DNA from: Deltaproteobacteria bacterium | GTDB taxonomy: Bacteria > Desulfobacterota_B > Binatia > UBA9968 | Assembly: GCA_027297485.1 (NCBI GenBank) | Contig: JAPUHZ010000009.1 | Location: 1-8,399 of the forward strand | Length of the DNA stretch: 8,399 nt | Direction of reading: 5' to 3' | Shown: one piece after another, positions 1-5,888 of the stretch | How positions within the stretch are numbered: position 1 is the first letter of the stretch | Layout: every line of letters starts with the position of its first letter | Position numbers and translations under genes: made by a program | Notes under the pieces: model-generated | What the model was told of the DNA's origin: nothing | Database searches by the model: none | What the model saw: the letters and a program-made list of their open reading frames with translations, nothing else

Positions 1-2
1 AA

Positions 3-431
3 CTGGCCGATATGGCGTACTTTCCTCAGCGTTTGTTGGACCGCTACCCCCATCAACTCTCGGGAGGCGAAAAGGCGCGTGTTGGTATCGCCAGGTCGCT
101 TGCGACGAAACCCGATCTCATCCTTCTCGACGAACCGACCAGCGCATTAGATGTATCGATCCAGGGCGGGGTGCTGCTGCGTCTGGAGAATTTGCGGAAG
201 GAGTTTGATTTAACCTATTTATTTGTCTCCCATGATCTCAGCGTCGTCCGTCTGATGTGTGAACGTGTTATGGTGATCGAGGCAGGGCGCATTATCGAGG
301 AGGGAAGCGTCAAGAACATCTTTACCAACCCCAAGCACAAGCACACCCAGGACCTTATCAAGTCTATTCCGCACCTCGATCGCAGGTCCGAGCGAAGCGT
401 GGATAGTGAGCAACGGAGGAGGTCAACGTAG
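3..431 (+). CDS. Opp/Dpp-type ABC transporter ATP-binding protein, C-terminal part (cut by window edge)
   Basis: This is the C-terminal half of a nucleotide-binding subunit that powers uptake of peptides or similar small solutes through an inner-membrane permease. The frame is open to the window start, so the Met at base 12 is internal and the Walker A half lies outside. Numbered from that Met, the signature LSGGE is at residues 16-20, Walker B LILLDE at 36-41, the D-loop SALD at 44-47 and the switch histidine (VSHDLS) at 74. The tail NPKHKHTQDLIKSIP (106-120) is the oligo_HPY extension typical of the DppD/DppF and OppD/OppF group, which points to an oligopeptide/dipeptide-type system. The stop lies two bases before the next start, so this gene is very probably co-transcribed with the carboxyltransferase genes and may import their substrate. 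The family call is firm; the substrate is unknown. Confidence 0.93.
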   Translation: MADMAYFPQRLLDRYPHQLSGGEKARVGIARSLATKPDLILLDEPTSALDVSIQGGVLLRLENLRKEFDLTYLFVSHDLSVVRLMCERVMVIEAGRIIEEGSVKNIFTNPKHKHTQDLIKSIPHLDRRSERSVDSEQRRRST

Positions 432-433
432 AT

Positions 434-1453
434 ATGGCTGAAGGCACGGAATTGAACGTTGTCAAGTCCTCGGGAAACGAGCAGCCAGCCTCGGATGCCG
501 TGGCACTTACCATTCCTGAGGGGCCGGGGCAGCCGCAGGTAGTTTGTCGGTTGGCGGGGGATGCCTACCTTCTTGTGGAATACGGACCCATGGCTCTCGA
601 TCTCAACTTGAGAATCAGGGTGCACGCCCTGGAGGAAGCGCTGACCGGCATGAAGATTGAGGGGCTCTTGGAAATGATACCGGGCGTGCGTTCCCTGCTG
701 ATCAAATATGATGGGCTGAGGCTGCCGCTTGGTCGGCTTCTGGATACTTTGAAATCGGCGGAGAAAAATCTGCCGCCGATCGAACAGGTCGAAGTATCCT
801 CGCGGGTGGTTCACTTGCCCATCGCTTTTCATGACCGGTGGACACGGGACGCCATAGCCCAATACATGCAAGCGGTAAGGCCTGAAGCGCCTTACTTGCC
901 GGATAATGTGGAGTTTGTAGCTCGTTGCAACGCACTGGAAAATACCGAACAGGTGGCCGAATACCTGCAGAGGACCCAGTTCCTGGTCCTTGGGCTGGGC
1001 GATGTATACCTCGGGGCGCCCTGTGCCGTGCCCATGGATCCCAGGTACCGCCTGGTGGTGCCCAAGTACAACCCGGCAAGGATGTTCACGCCCGAGGGCG
1101 CTGTCGGCATCGGCGGATCCTATATGTGCATCTATCCCATGGAGTCCCCGGGTGGGTATCAGCTCGTTGGGCGGACCCTGCCGATCTGGAACACCCGGCA
1201 GACAACCCCCGCTTTTGCCGAAGCGCCGTGGCTCCTGAGATTCTTCGATCGCATCCAGTTCGAGTCGGTGGGTGAAACGGAGCTGGAAGAGGCGCGGGAG
1301 GCGATGCGGCAGGGAACCTACACCCTCCGGATCGAGGAGGGCATGTTTAAAATCAAGGACTACAATGCGTTCATTCACTCGGTTCAAAGAGAAGCGGAGG
1401 AATTCAAGACCAGACAACAAGCGGCGGTGCTGCGCTCGACTGAGGGATACTAA
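434..1453 (+). CDS. Urea-carboxylase-type carboxyltransferase subunit, C/D domain (KipI/PxpB superfamily)
   Basis: This is one half of a biotin-dependent carboxyltransferase, which moves CO2 from carboxybiotin to a small amide or lactam-like acceptor in the cytoplasm. At 339 residues it is much longer than stand-alone KipI/PxpB proteins (about 220). Its motifs follow the urea carboxylase version: EYGPMALDLNLR (49-60), PGVRSLLIKYD (83-93), LVLGLGDVYLGAP (184-196), KYNPARMFTPEGAVGIGG (211-228) and YPMESPGGYQLVGRT (234-248), then PWLLRFFD (265-272). Residues 1-35 look like a variable linker. The start is supported by GGAGGAGG ending about twelve bases upstream and by the two-base gap to the ATPase stop. 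Its partner A/B half follows 21 bases later. Automated annotation would probably say 5-oxoprolinase subunit B; the urea carboxylase resemblance makes the true acceptor uncertain. No biotin carboxylase or biotin carrier is present nearby. Confidence 0.88.
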   Translation: MAEGTELNVVKSSGNEQPASDAVALTIPEGPGQPQVVCRLAGDAYLLVEYGPMALDLNLRIRVHALEEALTGMKIEGLLEMIPGVRSLLIKYDGLRLPLGRLLDTLKSAEKNLPPIEQVEVSSRVVHLPIAFHDRWTRDAIAQYMQAVRPEAPYLPDNVEFVARCNALENTEQVAEYLQRTQFLVLGLGDVYLGAPCAVPMDPRYRLVVPKYNPARMFTPEGAVGIGGSYMCIYPMESPGGYQLVGRTLPIWNTRQTTPAFAEAPWLLRFFDRIQFESVGETELEEAREAMRQGTYTLRIEEGMFKIKDYNAFIHSVQREAEEFKTRQQAAVLRSTEGY

Positions 1454-1474
1454 AAGCGTAGGAGAGGTTTCGAC

Positions 1475-2449
1475 ATGCTAGAGATCGCGAATGGCGGTTT
1501 GTATACGACGGTGCAAGATTACCCGGGTCGGGTCGGGTATTGGAATGTGGGGATCCCTCCCTCAGGACCCATGGATATGCTGGCCTTGCGTATAGCGAAC
1601 AGGCTGGTGGGAAACGGGGACCGCGAGGCGGGTTTAGAGTTCACCGTCATAGGTCCCAAATTGAGGTTTGGGAAGGACACGATCGTGGCCCTTACCGGTG
1701 CTAAGCTCAAAGGAGAATTGAACGGGAAGAGCATTCCATGGTGGCAAGCCCTCCACGTAGAGAAGGGAAGCGTTTTATCGTTGGGAGCGGTGGAGGGGCT
1801 CGGGTGTCGGGCCTATATGGCTGTAGCAGGCGGCTTCGACGTCCCGGATTATCTCGGGAGTAAATCAACTTTTTCCAAAGGGGGATTTGGAGGTTACGAA
1901 GGCCGTCCCTTAACCAAAGGAGATGTTCTTCACATTAATGGTACGGCGCTTGAATCCTCTCGGATGGGAAAGCTGGACAGCAGCAAGGTCCCGCAATACG
2001 AAACGGAATGGGAGGTGGGAGGGATCCCTGGACCTCACTCGTCGCCGGATTTCTTCACCGCGGCCGATGAGGAGATGTTTTACAGTTCAACTTGGCGTGT
2101 TCATCGTAACTCCAATCGACTCGGTTACCGGCTTGAAGGACCCCGTCCTCAATTCACCCGTAAGGACGGAGGGGAAGGGGGTCGCCATCCCTCTAATATC
2201 CACGACTGCGCCTATGCTATAGGCACGGTGAATTTTACTGGCGACATGCCTATCATCTTAACAGTGGATGGTCCCAGCCTGGGTGGGTTCGTTTCCATTG
2301 CCACGATCCCGACTGCCGAATTATGGAAGATCGGGCAGGCGAAACCTCATGATCATATCCGCTTTAAAAAAATGACCGTGAAGGAAGCAATGGATGGCCT
2401 TTCCAGACAGGAGCGGCTCCTGGAGGAGATTGCACCGAAACCAAATTGA
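1475..2449 (+). CDS. Urea-carboxylase-type carboxyltransferase subunit, A/B domain (KipA/PxpC superfamily)
   Basis: This is the second half of the carboxyltransferase, expected to pair with the preceding C/D subunit to form the active site. The 324-residue length fits a stand-alone A/B subunit. Diagnostic stretches are GLYTTVQDYPGRVGYW (8-23), GIPPSGPMDMLALRIANRL (26-44), AGLEFT (52-57), CRAYMAVAGGFDVPDYLGS (111-129), GPHSSPDFFT (186-195), HPSNIHDCAYAIG (238-250), FTGDMPI (254-260) and DGPSLGGFV (265-273). These agree closely with urea carboxylase and more loosely with PxpC. In urea carboxylase the A/B domain precedes the C/D domain in one chain; here the domains are separate genes in the opposite order. 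An AGGAGAGG ribosome site sits eight bases before the ATG. The enzyme class is secure. Urea, 5-oxoproline or another amide as acceptor cannot be decided from the sequence. Confidence 0.9.
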   Translation: MLEIANGGLYTTVQDYPGRVGYWNVGIPPSGPMDMLALRIANRLVGNGDREAGLEFTVIGPKLRFGKDTIVALTGAKLKGELNGKSIPWWQALHVEKGSVLSLGAVEGLGCRAYMAVAGGFDVPDYLGSKSTFSKGGFGGYEGRPLTKGDVLHINGTALESSRMGKLDSSKVPQYETEWEVGGIPGPHSSPDFFTAADEEMFYSSTWRVHRNSNRLGYRLEGPRPQFTRKDGGEGGRHPSNIHDCAYAIGTVNFTGDMPIILTVDGPSLGGFVSIATIPTAELWKIGQAKPHDHIRFKKMTVKEAMDGLSRQERLLEEIAPKPN

Positions 2450-2461
2450 AGGAAACCTACC

Positions 2462-2818
2462 ATGCCTCTCGTCCGTATCACTCTCAAGGGAAGACCGAAG
2501 GAATCTGCGAAAAAGATGGGCGGCATAGTCGCTCGGACAATCGTCGAGATCCTCCACGTTCCGGGCAAGGACAAGATGCAGGTCATCACGGAATTCGGCG
2601 ATTCGCTTACCTACGATTCAAGCGACGGCGAGACCCAGCGGGACAATGTGGTCGCGATTCATATCACCCTGACCGAGGGGCGGAAGGCCGAATTAAAAAA
2701 TAAGCTGTTCAACGCACTGGTGGAGAGGCTGAAGCGCGAACTCGACGTCCGTCCGAAGGACGTATTTATAAACCTGGTAGAAATAAAACAAGAGAACTGG
2801 GCGTGGCGGAACACGTAG
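2462..2818 (+). CDS. Tautomerase superfamily protein (Tautomerase_2 / MSAD-like)
   Basis: This is a small cytoplasmic protein of the tautomerase superfamily, which works through an amino-terminal proline exposed after removal of the initiator Met. It begins Met-Pro (MPLVRITLKGR), as required. Other family marks are the VITEFG stretch at 41-46, an internal beta-strand VVAIHITLTEGR (63-74) whose Arg74 matches the family's active-site arginine, the RPKDVFINLVE segment (97-107) and the terminal ENWAWRN (111-117). The length of 118 residues fits the longer MSAD/Tautomerase_2 group rather than the roughly 60-residue 4-oxalocrotonate tautomerases. It follows the carboxyltransferase gene by 12 bases with a GAAGGAAA site just before the start, and appears to be the last gene of the operon. 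It may act on the carboxylated product or prepare the substrate. The family is well supported; the reaction is not known. Confidence 0.85.
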   Translation: MPLVRITLKGRPKESAKKMGGIVARTIVEILHVPGKDKMQVITEFGDSLTYDSSDGETQRDNVVAIHITLTEGRKAELKNKLFNALVERLKRELDVRPKDVFINLVEIKQENWAWRNT

Positions 2819-2983
2819 CCCATAGAGTACAACCTGTCGCATCGAAGAGAGGCGAAACCAAGTCTCTAACTCTAATTTTCGCGTGGAGCATCGAACTACT
2901 CACTTGCCGTCGCTGGCCCGACGTGAACGCCGATCATTTAGGGGACGTTATAGTTTTTTAATATTTTAATATCGGGGCGATTT

Positions 2984-3163
2984 ATGCCACGGGGACCTCG
3001 TTTGGATGGGTCGGGCGTCTTACAGCACGTCATGGCACGTGGCATCGAGCGGCGTAAGCTCTTTTGCGATAATCACGACGGGGACGATTTTCTGAGACGA
3101 GTGGCAGCTCTGACAGATGCTGGTGCTTTGGCCGTAGGATTGGCGTCGAATCTTTACATTTGA
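2984..3163 (+). pseudogene. Truncated REP-associated (Y1-type) tyrosine transposase, N-terminal fragment
   Basis: This 59-codon frame begins MPRGPRLDGSGVLQHVMARG and continues with ERRKLF and FLRRVAAL-type text, matching the N-terminus of Y1_Tnp / REP-associated transposases (RAYT, TnpA_REP). Members of this family are usually well over 200 residues and carry a catalytic His-x-His just after the GAL-x-V-x-A-W-A segment. Here the reading ends in ASNLYI and a stop at exactly that place. Aligning by eye, a small deletion seems to have converted the expected N-H-F-H into frameshifted text, and the downstream bases contain only weak echoes of the family. The gene is therefore dead. The TTAGGGGACG and AT-rich leader before the ATG may be the old left end of the element. 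It is too short to show up in ordinary gene calls. Confidence 0.75.
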
Positions 3164-3249
3164 GGTCGGCAACACGCGGTGAACAGTCAAGTCGTAGAGT
3201 GCCATTTCCTCGCTCCGTGCCGAAAAAATCTTTACCTAGCGAGGACAGA

Positions 3250-3304
3250 GCATGCGGTGGCCCACAATCCGTGTGATTAAATCAACTATGAAGCTAAATT
3301 CGCA
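3250..3304 (+). repeat. 55-base direct repeat, copy A (matches the methyltransferase leader and start)
   Basis: This segment aligns without gaps to 5834-5888, with 43 of 55 positions identical by my count. The match runs through a GC-rich box (GCATGCGGTGGC here, GCGTGCGGTGGC there), a less conserved middle with AATCAAC, and the shared ATGAAGCTAAA that forms the start codon and first codons of the methyltransferase gene in copy B. After the match this copy encodes only about 24 codons from its own ATG (3288) before a stop, with no methyltransferase resemblance. It may be the decayed 5' remnant of a related gene or a mobile leader sequence. Confidence 0.65.
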
Positions 3305-3318
3305 CGTAAGAAGAGACA

Positions 3319-3353
3319 GGTCTTGCAATCAAATATTGATTCAATGCAAGACC
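3319..3353. repeat. Nested inverted repeat, possible terminator of the minus-strand binding-protein gene
   Basis: A perfect 9-base outer stem, GGTCTTGCA (3319-3327) with TGCAAGACC (3345-3353), encloses a second 5-base stem ATCAA/TTGAT (3328-3332 with 3336-3340) around a three-base loop. Read on the minus strand it lies about 29 bases past the stop of the binding-protein gene and is followed by a moderately T-rich run, TGTCTCTTCTT. That would suit a weak intrinsic terminator. The missing solid T-tract leaves open a transposon-related or protein-binding palindrome. Confidence 0.45.
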
Positions 3354-3381
3354 CAACCCTAAAACACGATGCCGTACCAAC

Positions 3382-4320
3382 TCAAGCATAGAGGCGGTCA
3401 ATATATCCGCTATCATCGATTTCGCGGAGGTGGTGAAGGTCCCACATGACCAGCGGATTAAAGTCACGGATCTCCGGACTGCCCTTTACAGCAAGGGCAA
3501 AGACATTTTGAATGGCCTCCAAAGTCGGGTAGGGTTTCCGCTCCAAAGAATTTGCCTTGCGCTCGTAAAAACAGTTCAACTCCTCGTCCGACTGAAACTT
3601 GAGCAACTGTCGACAGGTCTTATTGATGATATCGAGCGTGTCCTGTCGTCGGGTCTTGAAGAAGTGGATGGCGTCGACTAGGGCGAGCAGTAAACCCCTC
3701 ACCTCCTCCTCGTGACTATTGACGTAGGTTGTACTCGTGGTGACAGTCACCCCCTCGATCATCGGCATCGTGGGGAGCTCCGTCACGTTGGCCCCTAAAG
3801 CCTTGGCGCGCAACTGCTCCACCACCCTCACAAAGGTTGCGTCATACTCACCTGCCATAACTTTACGGACCCGCTCCAGCCCATTAATATCATCATTCAC
3901 TAACTCCACGTCTTTCCCCTCCTCCAGACCGTGAAGGTGGAGATAGAGCCATACGTTAAGCCCAGTATGGGACGTAAAATCGTCCATGGCTACACGCTTT
4001 CCCCTTAGATCTTCAACCTTCTTGATCCCCTTCGCTGCTACCATCCAATGTTCTCCCCAGACATTTCCAGGCTCTGCGATATGGACAAATGGCTCGCCGT
4101 GTAGCGCGCGTCGGGCGTAAAGATTATGGTGGTTCCCAGAGATGATGTCCAACTCGCCGGCTCTTAAACCCTCCATGGCACGCTTGCGTTTGCCTTCCAT
4201 AGAGCCAAGATCTACCTCCAGCCCATGCTTTTCCAAAAAACCACCCTCTTCCATCACCTTCCATAAGGGCACATGGCTCGCAGCCCGATAGAAAATCCGA
4301 ATTTTCTTTTTATTTGCCAT
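3382..4320 (-). CDS. NMT1/SsuA-like substrate-binding protein without signal peptide
   Basis: This 312-residue protein has the periplasmic-binding-protein fold of the NMT1/THI5 and SsuA/TauA group. An N-terminal beta-strand IRIFYRA (7-13) leads into a helix around 18-30 and the GFLEKHGLEVDL element (27-38). The RAGELDIISG strand (53-62), DLRGKRVAMDDF (104-115) and a later AGEYDATFVR (156-165) are the usual landmarks. The N-terminus is lysine-rich and has no hydrophobic signal or lipobox, so the protein as written would stay in the cytoplasm. The start is fixed by GGGAGG seven bases upstream (4328-4333 on the other strand). A paralogous gene lies 164 bases upstream in the same direction, so the two may share a transcript. 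No permease or ATPase is next to it. It could be an orphan binding protein, a cytosolic sensor, or an enzyme built on this fold as in THI5; ligand unknown. Confidence 0.82.
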   Translation of the reverse strand: MANKKKIRIFYRAASHVPLWKVMEEGGFLEKHGLEVDLGSMEGKRKRAMEGLRAGELDIISGNHHNLYARRALHGEPFVHIAEPGNVWGEHWMVAAKGIKKVEDLRGKRVAMDDFTSHTGLNVWLYLHLHGLEEGKDVELVNDDINGLERVRKVMAGEYDATFVRVVEQLRAKALGANVTELPTMPMIEGVTVTTSTTYVNSHEEEVRGLLLALVDAIHFFKTRRQDTLDIINKTCRQLLKFQSDEELNCFYERKANSLERKPYPTLEAIQNVFALAVKGSPEIRDFNPLVMWDLHHLREIDDSGYIDRLYA

Positions 4321-4484
4321 CTTTGTTCCTCCCTTTGTTAAGGACGTTGGCCAACATTAGGGTCAATTCCTTACTTTTGCCGTTGGCGGGTGCGGTGAGT
4401 GTTCGAGTGTCTATTTCTCGCTCCATGTCTCAAGAAACAATTTTCATCTCGGCGACGACAGAACCCACAAAAGACCCGACACCA
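4321..4484. other. Spacer between the two binding-protein genes
   Basis: These 164 bases separate two codirectional genes. The bases nearest the downstream gene hold its ribosome site. A perfect 10-base palindrome, GTTGGCCAAC (4346-4355), lies just upstream of it and could be an operator, but a palindrome of this size is not strong evidence. No terminator or gene is visible. Confidence 0.4.
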
Positions 4485-5411
4485 TTACCGATCTAAAGTT
4501 GCAAGCGCCTTCTTGTAAAAGCGTTCATCGACATATTTTTCCGGGTCGGGCACTGGTGGCTTCATCAATCCTGCATTCTCCCGCAGTCTCAGAACCGTGC
4601 GGATGCCTTCCATATCGATCCGACCGCGCGGTGTGAAGCCGAATCTGGGACTGATGTCCTCTTCGTAATTCTTCTCGGCCCTGGCTTTGGAGTTCTTATT
4701 CTTGGGCAGAAGGAGGTTGATGGCCTCTTCTCTATTATTTCGATCCCTGACCCAATCGGTAGCGCGCACCATTGCTCTTATGAAACGTACCAGCAGCTCC
4801 TCGTTTGCGTTGGCCCATTCCCGCCGCGTCGCGCCGAGTCCTCTGGCGTAATGAGGAACATGGTCCTCAGAGCGCGCCAAGACCTTGAAGCCTCGCTTTT
4901 GAATCTCATCGTCCGATAAGTTCATCATGGCTCCCCAAGCCTTGCCCCGGCCCAACGCTTCGGCCCTCATCGTCGAGTTGCCGAACGACTTGAAAGTGTA
5001 GTCACGGTTCAACTCCAGGCCGTGTTTCTTGAGAATATAGATCATAACAATTGCGAATCCTGTGGTCGGTGCGTCCACGGCTAGGACTTTGCCTTTGAGA
5101 TCACTGAAGTCGCTTACGCCGGAGAGAACGACCAACTTCTGTTTGAGTCCTTGGCTCCCACCGAGGAAAATGACAAAGTCGTTGGGTTGCGGGTCTGCCC
5201 CTTGTCCCTCGGCCCAGGCAATGACGTTGTCCGCGTTGTTGAGGATAAGATCGTAATTACCGCTGATGAGATTACGCAGCAGGGTAGGGGAGTCGGTGAC
5301 CATGTTAATCTCAACTCGGATGTTTTCCGCCTTGAGAAAGCCTTTTTCTTCCGCTGTGATGATCGCCGCATCCTTGCTGAAGGTTCCAATTCTGATCAGA
5401 TCTTCTGCCAT
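4485..5411 (-). CDS. NMT1/SsuA-like substrate-binding protein without signal peptide (paralogue)
   Basis: This 308-residue protein is from the same NMT1/SsuA-like binding-protein family as its neighbour. It shows IRIGTFSKDAAIITAEEKG (6-24), GFLKAENIRVEINM (24-37), the LISGNYDLILNNADNV strand-turn (48-63), DLKGKVLAVDAPTTGFA (103-119) and a C-terminal helical half. The frame runs open to an ATG at 5474, but I place the start at MAEDLIRIG (5411) because a perfect CAAAGGAGGT lies seven bases before it. The upstream extension is lysine-rich and is not a signal sequence either way, so export is not supported. It is read away from the methyltransferase gene across a 460-base intergenic region and lies 164 bases upstream of the second binding protein. 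Role and ligand are unknown; a cytosolic ligand-binding or catalytic role is as likely as transport. Confidence 0.82.
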   Translation of the reverse strand: MAEDLIRIGTFSKDAAIITAEEKGFLKAENIRVEINMVTDSPTLLRNLISGNYDLILNNADNVIAWAEGQGADPQPNDFVIFLGGSQGLKQKLVVLSGVSDFSDLKGKVLAVDAPTTGFAIVMIYILKKHGLELNRDYTFKSFGNSTMRAEALGRGKAWGAMMNLSDDEIQKRGFKVLARSEDHVPHYARGLGATRREWANANEELLVRFIRAMVRATDWVRDRNNREEAINLLLPKNKNSKARAEKNYEEDISPRFGFTPRGRIDMEGIRTVLRLRENAGLMKPPVPDPEKYVDERFYKKALATLDR

Positions 5412-5418
5412 AACATTT

Positions 5419-5428
5419 ACCTCCTTTG
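5419..5428 (-). promoter_or_regulatory. Strong ribosome-binding site that sets the start of the binding-protein gene
   Basis: Read on the minus strand this is CAAAGGAGGT, a near-perfect complement to the 16S rRNA 3' end. It is seven bases before the ATG at 5411, and it decides that start over the in-frame ATG at 5474. Confidence 0.8.
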
Positions 5429-5464
5429 ACTTTATTAGTTTGATATGAGAGTTCTTCTTCGCGC

Positions 5465-5493
5465 AATCTCCCACCTAAAGAGATTGTTGTCAA
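5465..5493 (-). promoter_or_regulatory. Candidate sigma-70-like promoter for the binding-protein genes
   Basis: On the minus strand a consensus -35 box TTGACA (5488-5493) is followed after 17 bases by GAGATT (5465-5470), a poor -10 match (three of six). It is correctly placed upstream of the start at 5411, but the weak -10 keeps this tentative. Confidence 0.25.
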
Positions 5494-5508
5494 ATCTACA
5501 CAGGACGT

Positions 5509-5632
5509 TCAAAAAGGTCCATCTGCGCTTTCGCAGTGTTGCGTTCCGAGTTTCGGGTTTCGAGTTAACGCGAGACTCGAAACTCAAGACTCGAGACAAG
5601 GCAAGCGCGCCTCGCATCTGGAGCCTTTTTGA
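5509..5632. repeat. 124-base imperfect palindromic intergenic element with CGAGTTTCG-type core
   Basis: The outer arms are TCAAAAAGG-TCCA-TGCG (5509-5527) and its near reverse complement (5613-5632), with two mismatched bases and one bulge. TTGC (5539-5542) pairs with GCAA (5601-5604). The inner arms at 5547-5565 and 5575-5593 pair over 19 positions with one mismatch and two G-T pairs, around a nine-base loop; the inner nine pairs, GTTTCGAGT with ACTCGAAAC, are perfect. Everything is symmetric about one centre near base 5570, so the whole element could form one long hairpin or cruciform. The core is built of repeated GTTTCGAG-like units. This form suits a dispersed non-coding palindromic repeat, perhaps moved by a transposase in trans. 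A role in transcription of either flanking gene is possible but unproven. Confidence 0.72.
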
Positions 5633-5833
5633 CCGCCCTGGAAACAGGTCTTTCGACACCCTGAATATACCCGCTCACCGGAAATCGGAATTTGGGGAGG
5701 GTGGTGGGTGAAGAAGACAGAGCTACTTCTGATTCCTGTTTGATGGTTTGATGTTTCTCTGCAAAGATAGGGGGCTAGGGGGAGCGGTCGAGCAAAGGAA
5801 AAAGATTGAAGCAGATATAACCTCCTCCACGCC

Positions 5834-5888
5834 GCGTGCGGTGGCACACAAATTGAGATATTGAATCAACCATGAAGCTAAAGCCGCA
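5834..5888 (+). repeat. 55-base direct repeat, copy B (methyltransferase leader and start)
   Basis: This copy matches 3250-3304 at 43 of 55 positions with no gaps. It comprises 38 bases of leader and the first 17 bases of the methyltransferase gene. Within it the block ATGAAGCTAAA is identical in both copies. Conservation reaching from the leader into the coding start suggests that the two copies derive from a duplicated gene start rather than chance. Confidence 0.65.

Larger units (their letters stand above)
2819..3381. other. Gene-poor region between convergent operons holding transposon debris and repeats
   Basis: These 563 bases separate the carboxyltransferase operon from the 3' end of the oppositely oriented binding-protein gene. 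I see no intact gene. In order the stretch holds about 120 unremarkable bases, an AT-rich patch after a TTAGGGGACG motif (2938-2975) just before a decayed Y1-type transposase start, the transposase remnant, an 8-base inverted repeat (TCCTCGCT at 3207-3214 with AGCGAGGA at 3238-3245), the 55-base copy of the methyltransferase leader, and a nested hairpin near 3319-3353. The density of relics suggests an old insertion and deletion site. A clear terminator with a T-run for the upstream operon is not visible. Confidence 0.6.
5412..5871. other. Divergent intergenic region with a long palindrome
   Basis: These 460 bases lie between divergently read genes: the binding protein to the left and the methyltransferase to the right. 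They contain the left gene's ribosome site, a candidate promoter, the 124-base palindromic element at 5509-5632, then a purine-rich stretch (about 5690-5810) with several G runs, and finally copy B of the 55-base repeat that merges into the methyltransferase start. Small open frames cross the palindrome on both strands, but they have no recognisable protein text and no convincing ribosome sites. Confidence 0.6.

Noticed and set aside
215..1420. A 401-codon open frame on the minus strand
   Set aside because: It lies entirely antisense to the ABC ATPase and the well-supported carboxyltransferase subunit, has no recognisable protein text or ribosome site, and is explained by the codon pattern of the plus-strand genes.
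3020..3205. Minus-strand 61-codon frame with a CQSCH motif resembling a heme c site
   Set aside because: It is antisense to the Y1-type transposase relic, which has clear family text on the plus strand. The CxxCH is a chance reading, and there is no signal peptide.
5523..5536. CTGCG-CTTT-CGCAG mini-hairpin
   Set aside because: It overlaps the left arm of the larger palindrome and is better treated as part of that element than as a separate feature.
5509..5632. CRISPR array suggested by repeated GTTTCGAG-like units
   Set aside because: The units are inverted and contiguous around a single centre, with no regular spacers and no cas genes.
5435..5711. Open frames on both strands across the divergent intergenic region
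   Set aside because: They run through the 124-base palindrome, mirror each other because of its symmetry, and show no family resemblance or good ribosome site.
5816..5821. TATAAC as a -10 box for the methyltransferase
   Set aside because: No acceptable -35 box lies 16-18 bases upstream, so I did not list it as a promoter.
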